A DNA stretch of 38,244 bases from Chryseobacterium populi (GCF_000282115.1 NZ_AKJY01000026.1:1-38244); one strand, 5' to 3'; counted from the stretch's first letter, positions 1-8,150 are shown. Notes: generated by a model from the letters alone, not told the origin. Made by a program: numbers and translations.

Positions 1-34
1 TTATGACAATTGCTTAACTTAATGACATTGGGCG

Positions 35-49
35 CGAGCGTCTCGCTCG
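35..49. repeat. Short GC-rich hairpin with 3-nt loop
   Basis: A six-base inverted repeat (CGAGCG / CGCTCG) encloses a TCT loop. No T-run follows it, so it is not a convincing terminator. It lies in a gene-free stretch (1-269) that holds only hairpins: this one, a terminator at 64-89, a long GGA-loop hairpin at 164-192 and the fabI terminator. It may be a REP-like element, but that is inference. Confidence 0.45.
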
Positions 50-63
50 TGTCTTAGAAAGGT

Positions 64-89
64 AAACCACTGTAGTTTTGCAGTGGTTT
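64..89 (+). terminator. Rho-independent terminator of a gene left of the window
   Basis: A perfect 9-bp stem (AAACCACTG / CAGTGGTTT) with an 8-nt loop is followed by a T-rich run. It points rightwards, so the gene it ends lies before base 1 of the window. Confidence 0.75.
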
Positions 90-163
90 TTGTTTTATAA
101 ATTAGCAAAAAAATTCTGATTGTACTTACTTAATGAGTTAAGAATGATACTTATAATAACTTG

Positions 164-192
164 ACTTGGCGGCACCGGAGGTGCCGCCAAGT
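164..192. repeat. Perfect 13-bp hairpin with GGA loop
   Basis: Two 13-base arms (ACTTGGCGGCACC and its exact complement) are separated by only GGA. The arms are far richer in GC than the surroundings. A separate terminator serves fabI at 216-240, so this hairpin is not needed for that. A similar stem-GGA-stem structure sits at 27784-27810, also in a convergent intergenic gap. It is probably a REP-like repeat. Confidence 0.6.
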
Positions 193-215
193 TAAAATTT
201 TCAATTAAAATAAAA

Positions 216-240
216 AGGCCGGAGCTTTTTGCTCCGGCCT
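216..240 (-). terminator. fabI terminator
   Basis: A 10-bp perfect stem (AGGCCGGAGC / GCTCCGGCCT) has a 5-nt loop. Read on the minus strand it is followed directly by TTTTT. It begins 30 nt after the fabI stop codon. Confidence 0.85.
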
Positions 241-269
241 AAATCTATATTCAAAAAGTATTTTAAAAA

Positions 270-1082
270 TTACTTTTCAGTATCATATTTAGAGATCACT
301 TTCTGGGTAACTCCGGAACTGCTGAATCCTCCGTCATGGAAAAGATTCTGCATCGTTACCTTCTTGGTAAGATCAGAGAAAAGGGTAACGCAATAATCAG
401 CACATTCAAGAGCTGTAGCATTGCCCAGTGGAGACATATCTTCTGCGTATCCAAGGAAACCTCCGAATCCTTTCACACCGCTACCTGCAGTCGTCATGGT
501 AGGGGATTGGGAAACAGTATTGACACGAACTTTTCTTTCACCCCAATAGTTTCCGAAAGTTCTTGCGATACTCTCAAGATAAGCTTTATTATCAGACATA
601 TCATTGTAATCCGGGAATGTTCTTTGAGCTGCAATATAGGTAAGCGCCAAAATGCTTCCCCATTCGTTCATACAGTCTTTTTCCCAGGCCACACGCATTA
701 CTTTATGGAAAGAAACAGCGGAGATGTCCCAGCCTTTTTCCAACCAGTCGTAATTCATTTCTGTATAATGTTTTCCTTTTCTTACGTTAATAGACATTCC
801 TATAGAGTGAAGGATGAAGTCGATTTTCCCAAATTTTGCAACAGCGGCATCAAAAAGCTTTTCAAGATCTTCAACTGAAGTGGCATCTGCACCAATTACT
901 TCAGAACCTGTTTTTTCTGCTAAACCGTTTAATTCTCCCATTCTAAGAGCGATAGGAGCATTAGACAAGATAAATTCTGCACCTTCTTCATGACATCTTT
1001 CAGCAACTTTCCATGCGATTGATTGTTCATTAAGGGCTCCAAAAATAATTCCCTTCTTGCCTTTAAGTAAACCGTATGACAT
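270..1082 (-). CDS. fabI: Enoyl-[acyl-carrier-protein] reductase (NADH), FabI
   Basis: Cytosolic enzyme of type II fatty acid synthesis; it reduces the enoyl-ACP double bond in the last step of each elongation cycle. The 270 residues match the usual FabI length of about 260. The N-terminus shows the FabI-type Rossmann nucleotide site (GKKGIIFGALNEQSIAW, residues 8-24). The catalytic region carries the FabI Tyr-X6-Tyr-X6-Lys arrangement within residues 149-172 (tyrosine of FPDYND, lysine of SDNKAY). The motif NTVSQSPTMTTAGSG near residue 200 matches the substrate-loop region. The start ATG lies 25 nt after a consensus -7 box, and a strong terminator follows the stop. It stands alone, with no other fatty acid gene beside it. 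FabI is the target of triclosan-type inhibitors; nothing unusual is seen here. Confidence 0.96.
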   Translation of the reverse strand: MSYGLLKGKKGIIFGALNEQSIAWKVAERCHEEGAEFILSNAPIALRMGELNGLAEKTGSEVIGADATSVEDLEKLFDAAVAKFGKIDFILHSIGMSINVRKGKHYTEMNYDWLEKGWDISAVSFHKVMRVAWEKDCMNEWGSILALTYIAAQRTFPDYNDMSDNKAYLESIARTFGNYWGERKVRVNTVSQSPTMTTAGSGVKGFGGFLGYAEDMSPLGNATALECADYCVTLFSDLTKKVTMQNLFHDGGFSSSGVTQKVISKYDTEK

Positions 1083-1107
1083 AATTTTTTAATGTTTATT
1101 TATAATA

Positions 1108-1115
1108 CAAATGTA
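1108..1115 (-). promoter_or_regulatory. fabI -7 promoter box TACATTTG
   Basis: Exact match on the minus strand to the Bacteroidota -7 consensus TAnnTTTG. Its end lies 25 nt before the fabI ATG. No clear -33 TTG is visible at the usual distance. Confidence 0.6.
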
Positions 1116-1142
1116 GCAATAATTTTGTGTTTACCACATAAT

Positions 1143-1180
1143 AAAAAAACAGAGCCCTATAAAAAGACCCTGTTTTTTTT
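1143..1180 (-). terminator. Terminator of the small amphipathic protein gene
   Basis: On the minus strand, ACAGGGTC pairs with GGCTCTGT using G-T wobbles and is followed by seven T. On the plus strand the wobbles become A-C mismatches, so it works mainly for the minus-strand gene ending at 1204. Confidence 0.65.
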
Positions 1181-1203
1181 GAAAATATTTATAACTGAAA
1201 TTT

Positions 1204-1503
1204 TTAGTTGGTTTTCTTGTTCCATTCTGCTTTTACATCCTCAGCCGCATCTTTAGTTTTTTCCCAGGCTTCATTGGCTTTATCTTTAACGTCGTCCCAG
1301 GTTTCAGAAATATTGGATTTTACCTTCTCAAACCAATCTTCCTGCTTGGCTTCCTGATCATTATTCCTTTTTTCATTAATATAATCCCGGGCTTTATCTG
1401 CCAGTTCATTAATTTTCCATTTTGCTTTATCCGCTGCATTCTCTAAAGAGTTTTCCGTGTTGTTTACTGCATTTTCCGCTTTGTTATATTCTGAATTATT
1501 CAT
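1204..1503 (-). CDS. Small lysine-rich amphipathic helical protein, function unknown
   Basis: A 99-residue, highly charged protein with no signal peptide, no membrane segment and no cysteine. Nearly all of it should form amphipathic helix: blocks such as ADKAKWKINELADKARDYI, then ETWDDVKDKANEAWEKTKD, resemble the repeats of LEA-like, apolipoprotein-like or YtxH/CsbD-type stress proteins. The reading frame stays open to an ATG at 1581, but the added 26 residues do not fit this composition, so the ATG at 1501-1503 is preferred. It is divergent from tag and is followed by its own terminator. A membrane-surface or stress role is a guess from composition only. Confidence 0.7.
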   Translation of the reverse strand: MNNSEYNKAENAVNNTENSLENAADKAKWKINELADKARDYINEKRNNDQEAKQEDWFEKVKSNISETWDDVKDKANEAWEKTKDAAEDVKAEWNKKTN

Positions 1504-1612
1504 AATGGTGATATTTTGGGTGTTGCTATGAAATAAACAAGAACTATTCCTAACAGAAAACCATTCTGTTAAACTTTTCATAATCTTTTGTTATCATTTT
1601 CTCAATCAGACC

Positions 1613-1620
1613 TATCTTTG
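1613..1620 (+). promoter_or_regulatory. tag promoter, -7 box TATCTTTG
   Basis: Exact TAnnTTTG match ending 18 nt before the tag ATG. A TTTTG at 1586-1590 lies 22 nt upstream and could be the -33 element. Confidence 0.65.
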
Positions 1621-1637
1621 TTTTAAATAACAATCCT

Positions 1638-2195
1638 ATGGAAAAAATACGTTGTGGATGGTGTGAAAAAGACGACTTATACAGAAAATACCATGATGAA
1701 GAGTGGGGCAGGCCGGTCTATGATGATGATACTATTTTTGAATTTTTAATCCTGGAAAGTTTTCAGGCAGGTTTAAGCTGGTACACGATCTTATCTAAGA
1801 GAGAAAATTTCAGAAAAGCGTTTGACAATTTCAGTTATAAGAAGATCGCGAAATATTCTGAACAGAAAGTTGAGAAACTGATGCAGGATACGGGAATCAT
1901 AAGAAACAGGCTTAAAATTCTGGCTACCATTACCAACGCACAAAGATTTCAGGAGATTCAAAAGGAATTCGGAAGTTTTTCCAGCTATATCTGGGGATTT
2001 GTTGATGGCAAGCCGAAAGACAACCGGCCGGAAAATTTAAAAGATGTTCCTGCCACCACGGAGGTTTCAGATGCACTGGCAAAAGACCTGAAAAAAAGAG
2101 GCTTTAAATTTATGGGATCCACAGTGGTTTATGCTCATATGCAGGCAACCGGGATGGTTAATGATCACCTTAAAGATTGTTTCATCAGATCATAG
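1638..2195 (+). CDS. tag: DNA-3-methyladenine glycosylase I
   Basis: Base excision repair enzyme that removes 3-methyladenine from alkylated DNA. The 185 residues match the E. coli Tag length (187). Its zinc-binding set is complete: Cys6 in RCGWC, His19 in YHDEEWG, and His177/Cys181 in NDHLKDC, with the same spacing as Cys4/His17/His175/Cys179 of E. coli Tag. The base-recognition glutamate is Glu40, in LILESFQAGLSW, next to the conserved tryptophan (Trp48). The gene stands alone with its own promoter box, divergent from the small amphipathic protein. No Ada or other alkylation-repair gene is adjacent. Confidence 0.95.
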   Translation: MEKIRCGWCEKDDLYRKYHDEEWGRPVYDDDTIFEFLILESFQAGLSWYTILSKRENFRKAFDNFSYKKIAKYSEQKVEKLMQDTGIIRNRLKILATITNAQRFQEIQKEFGSFSSYIWGFVDGKPKDNRPENLKDVPATTEVSDALAKDLKKRGFKFMGSTVVYAHMQATGMVNDHLKDCFIRS

Positions 2196-2328
2196 TAGTG
2201 ACAAAAATAAAGATAACTGTATCCTATTTTGCACTTATTGTTTCTGGTTTCTTTCAATGATCGGGTTTTATATTGCAAAGAAAATGATGAGCCGGGCCTA
2301 ATCTAAGATGAACAAATAATATATAATA

Positions 2329-2359
2329 AAAAAGGATTCCAAAATTTGAAATCCTTTTT
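2329..2359. terminator. Bidirectional terminator between tag and the nucleoside phosphorylase
   Basis: A 10-bp stem (AAAAAGGATT / AATCCTTTTT) has an 11-nt loop. It is U-rich on both strands, so it can end tag (plus) and the phosphorylase (minus). Confidence 0.75.
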
Positions 2360-2361
2360 AT

Positions 2362-3216
2362 TTATTTAATAATTCTTTCCAGTACCCACTCTATAAGGTT
2401 CTTTTCAGAAGCATGATGATCGGCAGAAAATTCTCCCCGTCTTCTGTTGGCAATAACGTTATTTACCGTAATGGCTTTATGGCCCAGTAACTTTGAAAGC
2501 GCATAGATTGCAGAAGTTTCCATTTCAAAATTGGTGATTCCCAGGTCATTCAATGTTTCAAGAAATTGATCATCTACAGCTTTCAGACGGAGCTGCCTTC
2601 CCTGTGGAGCATAAAACCCGGGGAAAGTAGCTGTATTACCATGGTACCTGGCATCTTTATAGTAATCTGCCATCTCTTCGGCCCAGTCTGAAAAATACAG
2701 CATCGGTTTTATTTTTGCATAAGGGAATTTCTCTGAAAAGTTTTTAGAAAATTCATTCTCAAAATGATAATCCTGGTAGAAATGCATTAATCCGTCTAAA
2801 CCTACAACATTTTGTGTAACGAGCATATTGTCAACCTGTACATCAGGGTTTACGCTTCCGCAGGTTCCCATACGGAAAAGTTCCAGAGCTTTGTGCCCTG
2901 TTTTAAATTCTTTATTTTTAAGATCGATATTCACAAGGGCATCCAGCTCATTCATGACAATATCAATATTTTCTGTACCGATTCCTGTAGACATTACAGA
3001 GATCCTTTCACCACGCAATGTTCCGGTATGGGTGTAAAATTCCCTTTTGTTTTTTTTAACTTCCACTTTATCAAAGTACTGTGAAACTTTGGGAACCCTG
3101 TCAGGATCACCCACAAGGATTATTTTGTCTGCAATATCTTCAGGTAAAAGATTTAAGTGATATACACTTCCGTCATCATTCAGAACAAGCTCTGAAGCTG
3201 CAAGTTTACTGATCAT
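2362..3216 (-). CDS. Nucleoside phosphorylase, uridine/purine phosphorylase family
   Basis: Cytosolic salvage enzyme that splits a nucleoside with phosphate into base and ribose-1-phosphate. The protein has 284 residues, somewhat longer than E. coli Udp (253). Diagnostic segments of the PNP_UDP family are visible: GDPDRV near residue 36 (phosphate site), GTGIGTENIDI in the first third, MGTCGSV in the middle (base pocket) and NFEMETSAIYAL near residue 230 (ribose binding by the Glu-Met-Glu stretch). The family assignment is firm, but uridine versus purine specificity cannot be settled by eye. It starts 11 nt after the stop of the secreted-protein gene at 3228, so the two probably share a transcript, and a terminator follows. 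Confidence 0.88.
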   Translation of the reverse strand: MISKLAASELVLNDDGSVYHLNLLPEDIADKIILVGDPDRVPKVSQYFDKVEVKKNKREFYTHTGTLRGERISVMSTGIGTENIDIVMNELDALVNIDLKNKEFKTGHKALELFRMGTCGSVNPDVQVDNMLVTQNVVGLDGLMHFYQDYHFENEFSKNFSEKFPYAKIKPMLYFSDWAEEMADYYKDARYHGNTATFPGFYAPQGRQLRLKAVDDQFLETLNDLGITNFEMETSAIYALSKLLGHKAITVNNVIANRRRGEFSADHHASEKNLIEWVLERIIK

Positions 3217-3227
3217 AAATTATTTTT

Positions 3228-3683
3228 TTAGTTAATAAAAATAGCGTCTTTGTAAGGAGAAGTGATAAGATCAAACAAAGAGCCATATTCTTCAACAATC
3301 CTCTTTTGTCCTTTAAAAACTTCGTAAACGGTTACTGTTGTTTTTTCAATATTGTTTGGGTCTTTTCTCTGAGAAGTGATCTCATAAAAATGATCTCCTT
3401 TTTTTAGCACGGAAATAAGCTCTTCTTTAGTTGAAGTATTGGCTTCCATCATTCCCGGAAAATCCATCACAACATCTTTAAGCTCTGTGTAGTTTTTGTA
3501 AGGTTTTGTAACGCCGTCAGAATAAACGTAAACTTTAGGTACAGGTTTATCTTTTACGAGGCGTATCAGATAATAATTGTTGTCTTTCTTCTCTGCGTAA
3601 ACGGCCATTTCACTGGCTTCCTGCGAAAAAGCAGTCAATGAAAAAAGACTTACCATAAAGGCAAGCAATAGTTTTGTTTTCAT
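3228..3683 (-). CDS. Small exported protein of unknown function
   Basis: A 151-residue protein with a clear signal peptide (MKTKLLLAFMVSLFSLTAFSQ, cleavage likely after AFS). The mature part is rich in charged residues and beta-strand-like segments (YYLIRLVKDKPVPKVYVYSD, TVTVYEVFKGQKRIVEEYG). No catalytic motif, cysteine pair or sorting tail is seen, and I do not recognise a family. The reading frame extends upstream to 3725, but the ATG at 3681-3683 places the signal peptide at the N-terminus and is preferred. It is the first gene of a likely two-gene unit with the nucleoside phosphorylase; a functional link between the two is not evident. Confidence 0.75.
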   Translation of the reverse strand: MKTKLLLAFMVSLFSLTAFSQEASEMAVYAEKKDNNYYLIRLVKDKPVPKVYVYSDGVTKPYKNYTELKDVVMDFPGMMEANTSTKEELISVLKKGDHFYEITSQRKDPNNIEKTTVTVYEVFKGQKRIVEEYGSLFDLITSPYKDAIFIN

Positions 3684-3880
3684 GATTAATATTTTAATTA
3701 TAAGATGTGAAAAATCCTCTCCCAATAAGCGTTCATCATCATTTTAAAGAGCCCTGGAATTTTAATGGCTTTTCAGTATAATGAATTTGGTTTTGGGGTT
3801 TAAAATTAATAAAAAATTCCTTTATCTAAAATATAAACATTATTTAATCTAAATTTAAAACTAGGATAATTTCGGAATGA

Positions 3881-3888
3881 TACTTTTG
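3881..3888 (+). promoter_or_regulatory. Peroxidase gene -7 box TACTTTTG
   Basis: Exact TAnnTTTG match ending 14 nt before the ATG, implying a leader of only a few bases. The gap 3684-3880 upstream is AT-rich and shows no other feature. Confidence 0.55.
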
Positions 3889-3901
3889 CGGTTAAAAATT
3901 A

Positions 3902-5728
3902 ATGAGATATTCCTCTTTGTGTATTATCGTTGTACTGATCGGTTTTGCCGTCATGTCTTTTAATTCCCCTTATAAAGGCATTGCAAATGAAAATACGGTT
4001 GTTAATAAGGGACTGACTGATTTTAAAAACAAACTGGAACAGCTGAAAACAAACGTTGATCTGTTTGCAGAAGATAAAATATCTCTTGAAGAATTACAGA
4101 AATCATTACGCAATACAAGGAACTCTTACAAAGAAATTGAATTCTATATTGCATACCATTACCCGGAATTTACGAAAACCCATCTGAATGCAGCTCCGTT
4201 GTTTCATATAGAAGCAGCGGGAACTTCAGCATATACTCTTCCGCCTGAAGGATTACAGGTTTTGGATGAACTGATTTTTTCTGAAGAAGCCAGTGAAGAG
4301 AAAAAAAAGATAAAGGAAATTACTGTTTTTTTGTACAATAATTATTCTAAATTTTATTTAAGCACACTTAAAAACGGTTTAAGCAAAGGAAATAATAAAA
4401 CCCTGCCACTTCGCATAGAACTGATAAGAATCTATAGCTTAGGAGTGACGGGTTTTGATACTCCCGGCTCCCTGAATATTTCCGAAGAAGCTTCTTATGC
4501 TCTTTCAGGAATTCAGAAATATATTAATGATGATGCTTATTTTAAGAATTTCAATAGGCAGAAAGCCAATACAATTTTATCTGAAAGTTTAGATTATCTG
4601 TCAAAAAATAAGGATTTTGAAACTTTTGACCGTATAGAATTCTACAAAAATTGTATCCAGCCGTTATATGAAGAATTCGGAAGCTGGGATGGTAAATCAG
4701 ATGATCTTAAAGAATTTTCAGGATGGAATGTCAGTAATAAAAACTTTTTCAGCAGCGACTTTTTAGATCCTTATTTTTATACTTTATTAAAATCTTCTGA
4801 AGATAATCAGGACCTCCGAAAATTAGGAAAAGATATTTTTTACGATCAGAATTTAAGTGATAATGGCAGAATGAGCTGCGCCACCTGTCATTTACCCGAA
4901 AATGCATTTACCGATTTAAAAACAAAGTCTCAAAGTAATGTGGAAGGGAAAACGGTATTGAGGAATTCACCGTCTTTATACAATGCGGTATTTGCCAAAA
5001 GGTTTTTTTATGACATGCGTGCATTTTATATTGAGCAGCAGGCAGAACACGTCATTTACAATAAAGACGAGTTCAATACAAGCTATGAAAGCATTATCAA
5101 AAAGCTGAAGGCAAAACCTGAATATAAAAAAGCATTCCGTACTGCTTTTAAAGACGGGAAAATAAGCAAGGAAAATTTTTCCAAAGCATTAAGTTCTTAT
5201 GTCGCATCATTATATTCTTTCGAAAGTGATTTTGATAAATTCATGAGAAATGAAAAAAGTATTTCTGATGATGCTAAAAAAGGGTTTAACCTGTTTATGG
5301 GGAAAGCCAGTTGTGCTACCTGTCATTTTGCCCCACATTTTTCAGGATTGGTTCCGCCTTTTTATAATGAAAATGAATCTGAAGTTTTAGGAGTAACCAA
5401 AAAACCTTTAAATCAGCTGCCGATAGAATTAGATTCAGATAAAGGAAGAATAAACAGCCCGGTGAAGAAGGAAAACTCATGGATTTATGAAAACTCTTTC
5501 AAAACAGTGACGGTAAGAAATATTGCCCTTACCAAACCCTACTTTCACAACGGGGCTTTCAGTTCTTTAGAAGAAGTCCTGGATTTTTACAACGAAGGTG
5601 GAGGAGAAGGTGCCGGATTGAAAATGAACAACCAGACTTTACCTTCGGACAAATTGAATCTTACCCCGACAGAAATAAAACAGGTCATTGCTTTCCTGAA
5701 TTCTTTGACAGATGTGAGTAAGAAGTAG
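3902..5728 (+). CDS. Di-haem cytochrome c peroxidase (CCP/MauG family) with long N-terminal domain
   Basis: Predicted periplasmic haem enzyme reducing hydrogen peroxide, or a MauG-like oxidase. The 608 residues begin with a signal peptide-like segment (residues 1-20). Residues about 30-295 form a mostly helical region without haem motifs. The C-terminal half is the peroxidase: first haem site CATCH at 326-330, second CATCH at 471-475, and the conserved TVRNIALTKPYFHNGAF segment at 536-553, typical of this family. Ordinary bacterial CCPs have about 330 residues, so the N-terminal half is an addition; its length and character recall the imelysin-linked peroxidases of Bacteroidota, but I cannot prove that. 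It is monocistronic with its own promoter box. Cytochrome c maturation would be needed for haem attachment. Confidence 0.88.
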   Translation: MRYSSLCIIVVLIGFAVMSFNSPYKGIANENTVVNKGLTDFKNKLEQLKTNVDLFAEDKISLEELQKSLRNTRNSYKEIEFYIAYHYPEFTKTHLNAAPLFHIEAAGTSAYTLPPEGLQVLDELIFSEEASEEKKKIKEITVFLYNNYSKFYLSTLKNGLSKGNNKTLPLRIELIRIYSLGVTGFDTPGSLNISEEASYALSGIQKYINDDAYFKNFNRQKANTILSESLDYLSKNKDFETFDRIEFYKNCIQPLYEEFGSWDGKSDDLKEFSGWNVSNKNFFSSDFLDPYFYTLLKSSEDNQDLRKLGKDIFYDQNLSDNGRMSCATCHLPENAFTDLKTKSQSNVEGKTVLRNSPSLYNAVFAKRFFYDMRAFYIEQQAEHVIYNKDEFNTSYESIIKKLKAKPEYKKAFRTAFKDGKISKENFSKALSSYVASLYSFESDFDKFMRNEKSISDDAKKGFNLFMGKASCATCHFAPHFSGLVPPFYNENESEVLGVTKKPLNQLPIELDSDKGRINSPVKKENSWIYENSFKTVTVRNIALTKPYFHNGAFSSLEEVLDFYNEGGGEGAGLKMNNQTLPSDKLNLTPTEIKQVIAFLNSLTDVSKK

Positions 5729-5783
5729 AGTTATGAGTTGTGAGTTATGAGTTATGAGTTATGAGTTATGAGTTATGAGTTGT
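5728..5783. repeat. Heptamer tandem repeat, eight copies of GAGTTRT
   Basis: Eight consecutive 7-bp units: six GAGTTAT and two GAGTTGT (units 2 and 8). The first G is the last base of the peroxidase stop codon TAG. Such simple repeats expand and contract by slippage. Because the period of 7 is not a multiple of three and the tract starts at the stop, changes would not alter the protein. The remaining gap to 5954 is AT-rich with one -7 box. Confidence 0.9.
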
Positions 5784-5921
5784 AATTATTGAACAGGTAA
5801 GCTCGGTTTCAAAAGCTATCCTTAACAATAATTTAACTCCCTTAATATTGAGTTTTTAATTTTGTAATATTAGTTGATGTTTATTTAAGACTCAATTAAT
5901 AGAAGGCTCACAATTAAAAAA

Positions 5922-5929
5922 TAGTTTTG
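5922..5929 (+). promoter_or_regulatory. PhoX-like gene -7 box TAGTTTTG
   Basis: Exact TAnnTTTG match ending 26 nt before the ATG. No convincing -33 element is present at the expected distance. Confidence 0.45.
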
Positions 5930-5954
5930 CTTCATCTAATAAATCGAATTTAAA

Positions 5955-8093
5955 ATGAAGAAAAAACTACTTACAGTTGCAGCCCTTGCATTGATGACAA
6001 GCTCTGTATTTCATGCACAGACTTTTGTATTCAACAAAAACTCCACATGGAGGTACAAAGACAACAACCAGGCACAGGTAGATCAATGGAAGGATGCTAA
6101 TTTTGACATTTCAACATGGTCTACAGGAGACGGCCCGCTTGGATACGGTGATCCTGTCACAACTAGTACCAATACAGGACTTACAACTGCTTATTTTGCT
6201 AAAGATTTTACTGTAAACCTGGCAAGCCTTAGTGACAATATGGAATTGGGCGTGATGAGAGATGACGGGATCGTAGTATATCTGAACGGGCAGGAAGTAC
6301 TAAGAGATAATATGCCAACAGGCGTTATTACATTCAGCACTGCATCCAGTACAACAATCGATGGTGCTGCAGAAAGTGTATATAATGTTTTCACAATTCC
6401 AAAATCAAAATTCGTAAACGGGAACAACAGAATTTCTATCGAATTGCACAATAGAACAGGGCAAAGTTCAGATTTAAGAATCGATGCTTATCTTAAAACA
6501 ATAAGCAACACAACGGTACCTTGTAATGCTGCACATATCAGCTGCTTTACATCTATTGTTCCTACGGCACAGACCAACAAATTAATCATTCCTGCAGAAC
6601 ATAAGTATCAGCTTATTTTAAAAGAAGGGGATAGCTATACAGAAGGCGGAGGGCTTGTAGGAGGCCAGAATGACTTTACCGCTTACGTTCCTAAAAATGC
6701 AAGCGCAGTGAACGGTTATCTTTCCGTAAACCATGAAACAAACCCCGGTGGAGTTACCATGGCGGAGATCAACTATAACGCTGCTACAAAGCTTTGGCAG
6801 TTGACAAGATCCAGAGCGGTAGATTTTTCAACACCAAGTCTGGTGCAGACGATCAGAAACTGTTCCGGTGGTGTTACTCCTTGGGGGACGGTAGTTACTG
6901 CGGAAGAGCAGGTAACTTCTAATGATACCAATACCGACGGTTACAAAGATTACGGCTGGTTAGTGGAAATTGATCCGGTTACAGCACAGGTTATTTCCCA
7001 CAACACAGACGGTTCTAAAGGAAAACTATGGCAGATGGGAATTATGAACCACGAAAACGTAGTGGTAAATAATGCAGGAACTACAGCGTATTATGGAGAA
7101 GACGGCGGAACTCACCTTGTTTACAAATACGTGATGGATACGCCGAATGACCTTTCTTCAGGAAACCTTTACGTATTGAAATTAGACCAGGGATTAAGCA
7201 GCGGAGACCCTGTTGCAACAACCGCTACATGGATTCAGGTTCCTAATAAATTAAAAGCAGACCAGAATAATACAGCATCTTTAGCATCATCATTAGGTGG
7301 AACTTCTTTCAACGGAGTAGAAGATGTGGATATCAGCCCGATTGATGGTAAAATTTACTTTACAGCAAAAGGTCTTAATAAGGTATATCGCTTAAAAGAT
7401 GACGGTGCTACGGCTTCACAGGTTGAAACTTTCGTAGGAGGCCTTAATACTACTTATTCTTTCGATACTGCCCAGGGATTGAAATCTGAAGCATGGGGTG
7501 ATGGTAATGATAACCTTACTTTTGATGAACTTGGAAATCTTTGGGTGCTACAGGATGGTGGTAAAAACTACATCTGGGTAATTGCTCCGGATCATACGCA
7601 GGCAAATCCGAAAGTAAAACTTTTTGCTTCAATGCCGGCAGGATCCGAGCCTACAGGACTTACTTTTACCCCGGATCATAAATTTGGTTTCTTCTCAATA
7701 CAGCATCCGGATGCGACAATTTCTACAGATACAGATGCTACGGGTAATATCATCGATTACAGAGGAAAATCAGCTACGATTGTTGTTGCTTTGAAGAATA
7801 ACCTGGGATCAGATGCTACTTTGGGTACGATCGATCATCAGACTGAAAATACTGTTACCGTGGCACCAAACCCTACTTCAGGGATGGTGAAGATCAACTC
7901 TGCAAAAGGGTTAAAAGACCTTTCGGTAACAGCCTACAGCATGGATGGTAAAATTGTTTACAGTAAGAAATTTACAGGTTCAAACTCTTTATTGGATTTA
8001 GACCTTACTTCCCAGCTTGATGTATCCCGTGTGTTGGTTTTAAATATTGAAGCAGAAGGTTTCCAGAAAACAGTGAAGCTTCTGAAAAAATAA
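5955..8093 (+). CDS. Secreted PhoX-family phosphatase with T9SS sorting domain
   Basis: Predicted extracellular or cell-surface calcium/iron phosphatase (PhoX, DUF839). The 712 residues comprise a signal peptide (1-21, ending FHAQ), an N-terminal jelly-roll-like domain (about 22-182), the PhoX propeller (about 190-620) and a C-terminal type IX sorting domain (about 635-712, starting VAPNPTSGMVKI and ending in KLLKK). PhoX signatures are visible in order: SVNHETNPGG (257-266), NCSGGVTPWGTVVTAEE (302-318, containing the likely iron-binding Cys303), NHENVVV (365-371), GEDGGTHLVYKY (381-392), NGVEDVDISP (453-462), DELGNLWVLQDG (524-535) and EPTGLTFTPD (565-574). A role in phosphate release from organic phosphate is inferred from the family. 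A strong terminator follows. No Pho-box regulator is adjacent. Confidence 0.88.
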   Translation: MKKKLLTVAALALMTSSVFHAQTFVFNKNSTWRYKDNNQAQVDQWKDANFDISTWSTGDGPLGYGDPVTTSTNTGLTTAYFAKDFTVNLASLSDNMELGVMRDDGIVVYLNGQEVLRDNMPTGVITFSTASSTTIDGAAESVYNVFTIPKSKFVNGNNRISIELHNRTGQSSDLRIDAYLKTISNTTVPCNAAHISCFTSIVPTAQTNKLIIPAEHKYQLILKEGDSYTEGGGLVGGQNDFTAYVPKNASAVNGYLSVNHETNPGGVTMAEINYNAATKLWQLTRSRAVDFSTPSLVQTIRNCSGGVTPWGTVVTAEEQVTSNDTNTDGYKDYGWLVEIDPVTAQVISHNTDGSKGKLWQMGIMNHENVVVNNAGTTAYYGEDGGTHLVYKYVMDTPNDLSSGNLYVLKLDQGLSSGDPVATTATWIQVPNKLKADQNNTASLASSLGGTSFNGVEDVDISPIDGKIYFTAKGLNKVYRLKDDGATASQVETFVGGLNTTYSFDTAQGLKSEAWGDGNDNLTFDELGNLWVLQDGGKNYIWVIAPDHTQANPKVKLFASMPAGSEPTGLTFTPDHKFGFFSIQHPDATISTDTDATGNIIDYRGKSATIVVALKNNLGSDATLGTIDHQTENTVTVAPNPTSGMVKINSAKGLKDLSVTAYSMDGKIVYSKKFTGSNSLLDLDLTSQLDVSRVLVLNIEAEGFQKTVKLLKK

Positions 8094-8110
8094 TAATTAA
8101 TAATTTTCTG

Positions 8111-8137
8111 CTGCCGGTGGTTTTTTATCGCCGGCAG
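8111..8137 (+). terminator. Terminator after the PhoX-like gene
   Basis: CTGCCGGTG pairs with CGCCGGCAG (one G-T) around a 9-nt loop, followed by TTTTTCTTT. It ends only 13 nt before the next ATG, so the leucine-rich repeat gene may depend on read-through. Confidence 0.8.
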
Positions 8138-8150
8138 TTTTTCTTTATCT

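Noticed and set aside
336..878. Long open frame antisense to fabI
   Set aside because: It lies fully inside a certain gene, its protein has no domain or normal composition, and it has no promoter box.
2198..2301. Possible broken small membrane protein after tag: a GTG frame of 20 codons followed, in a shifted frame, by MIGFYIAKKMMSRA
   Set aside because: Both pieces are hydrophobic and would join with one frameshift, but they are too short to show homology and the gap is only about 100 bp.
5728..5783. CRISPR-like array
   Set aside because: The unit is only 7 bp with no spacers; it is a simple tandem repeat.
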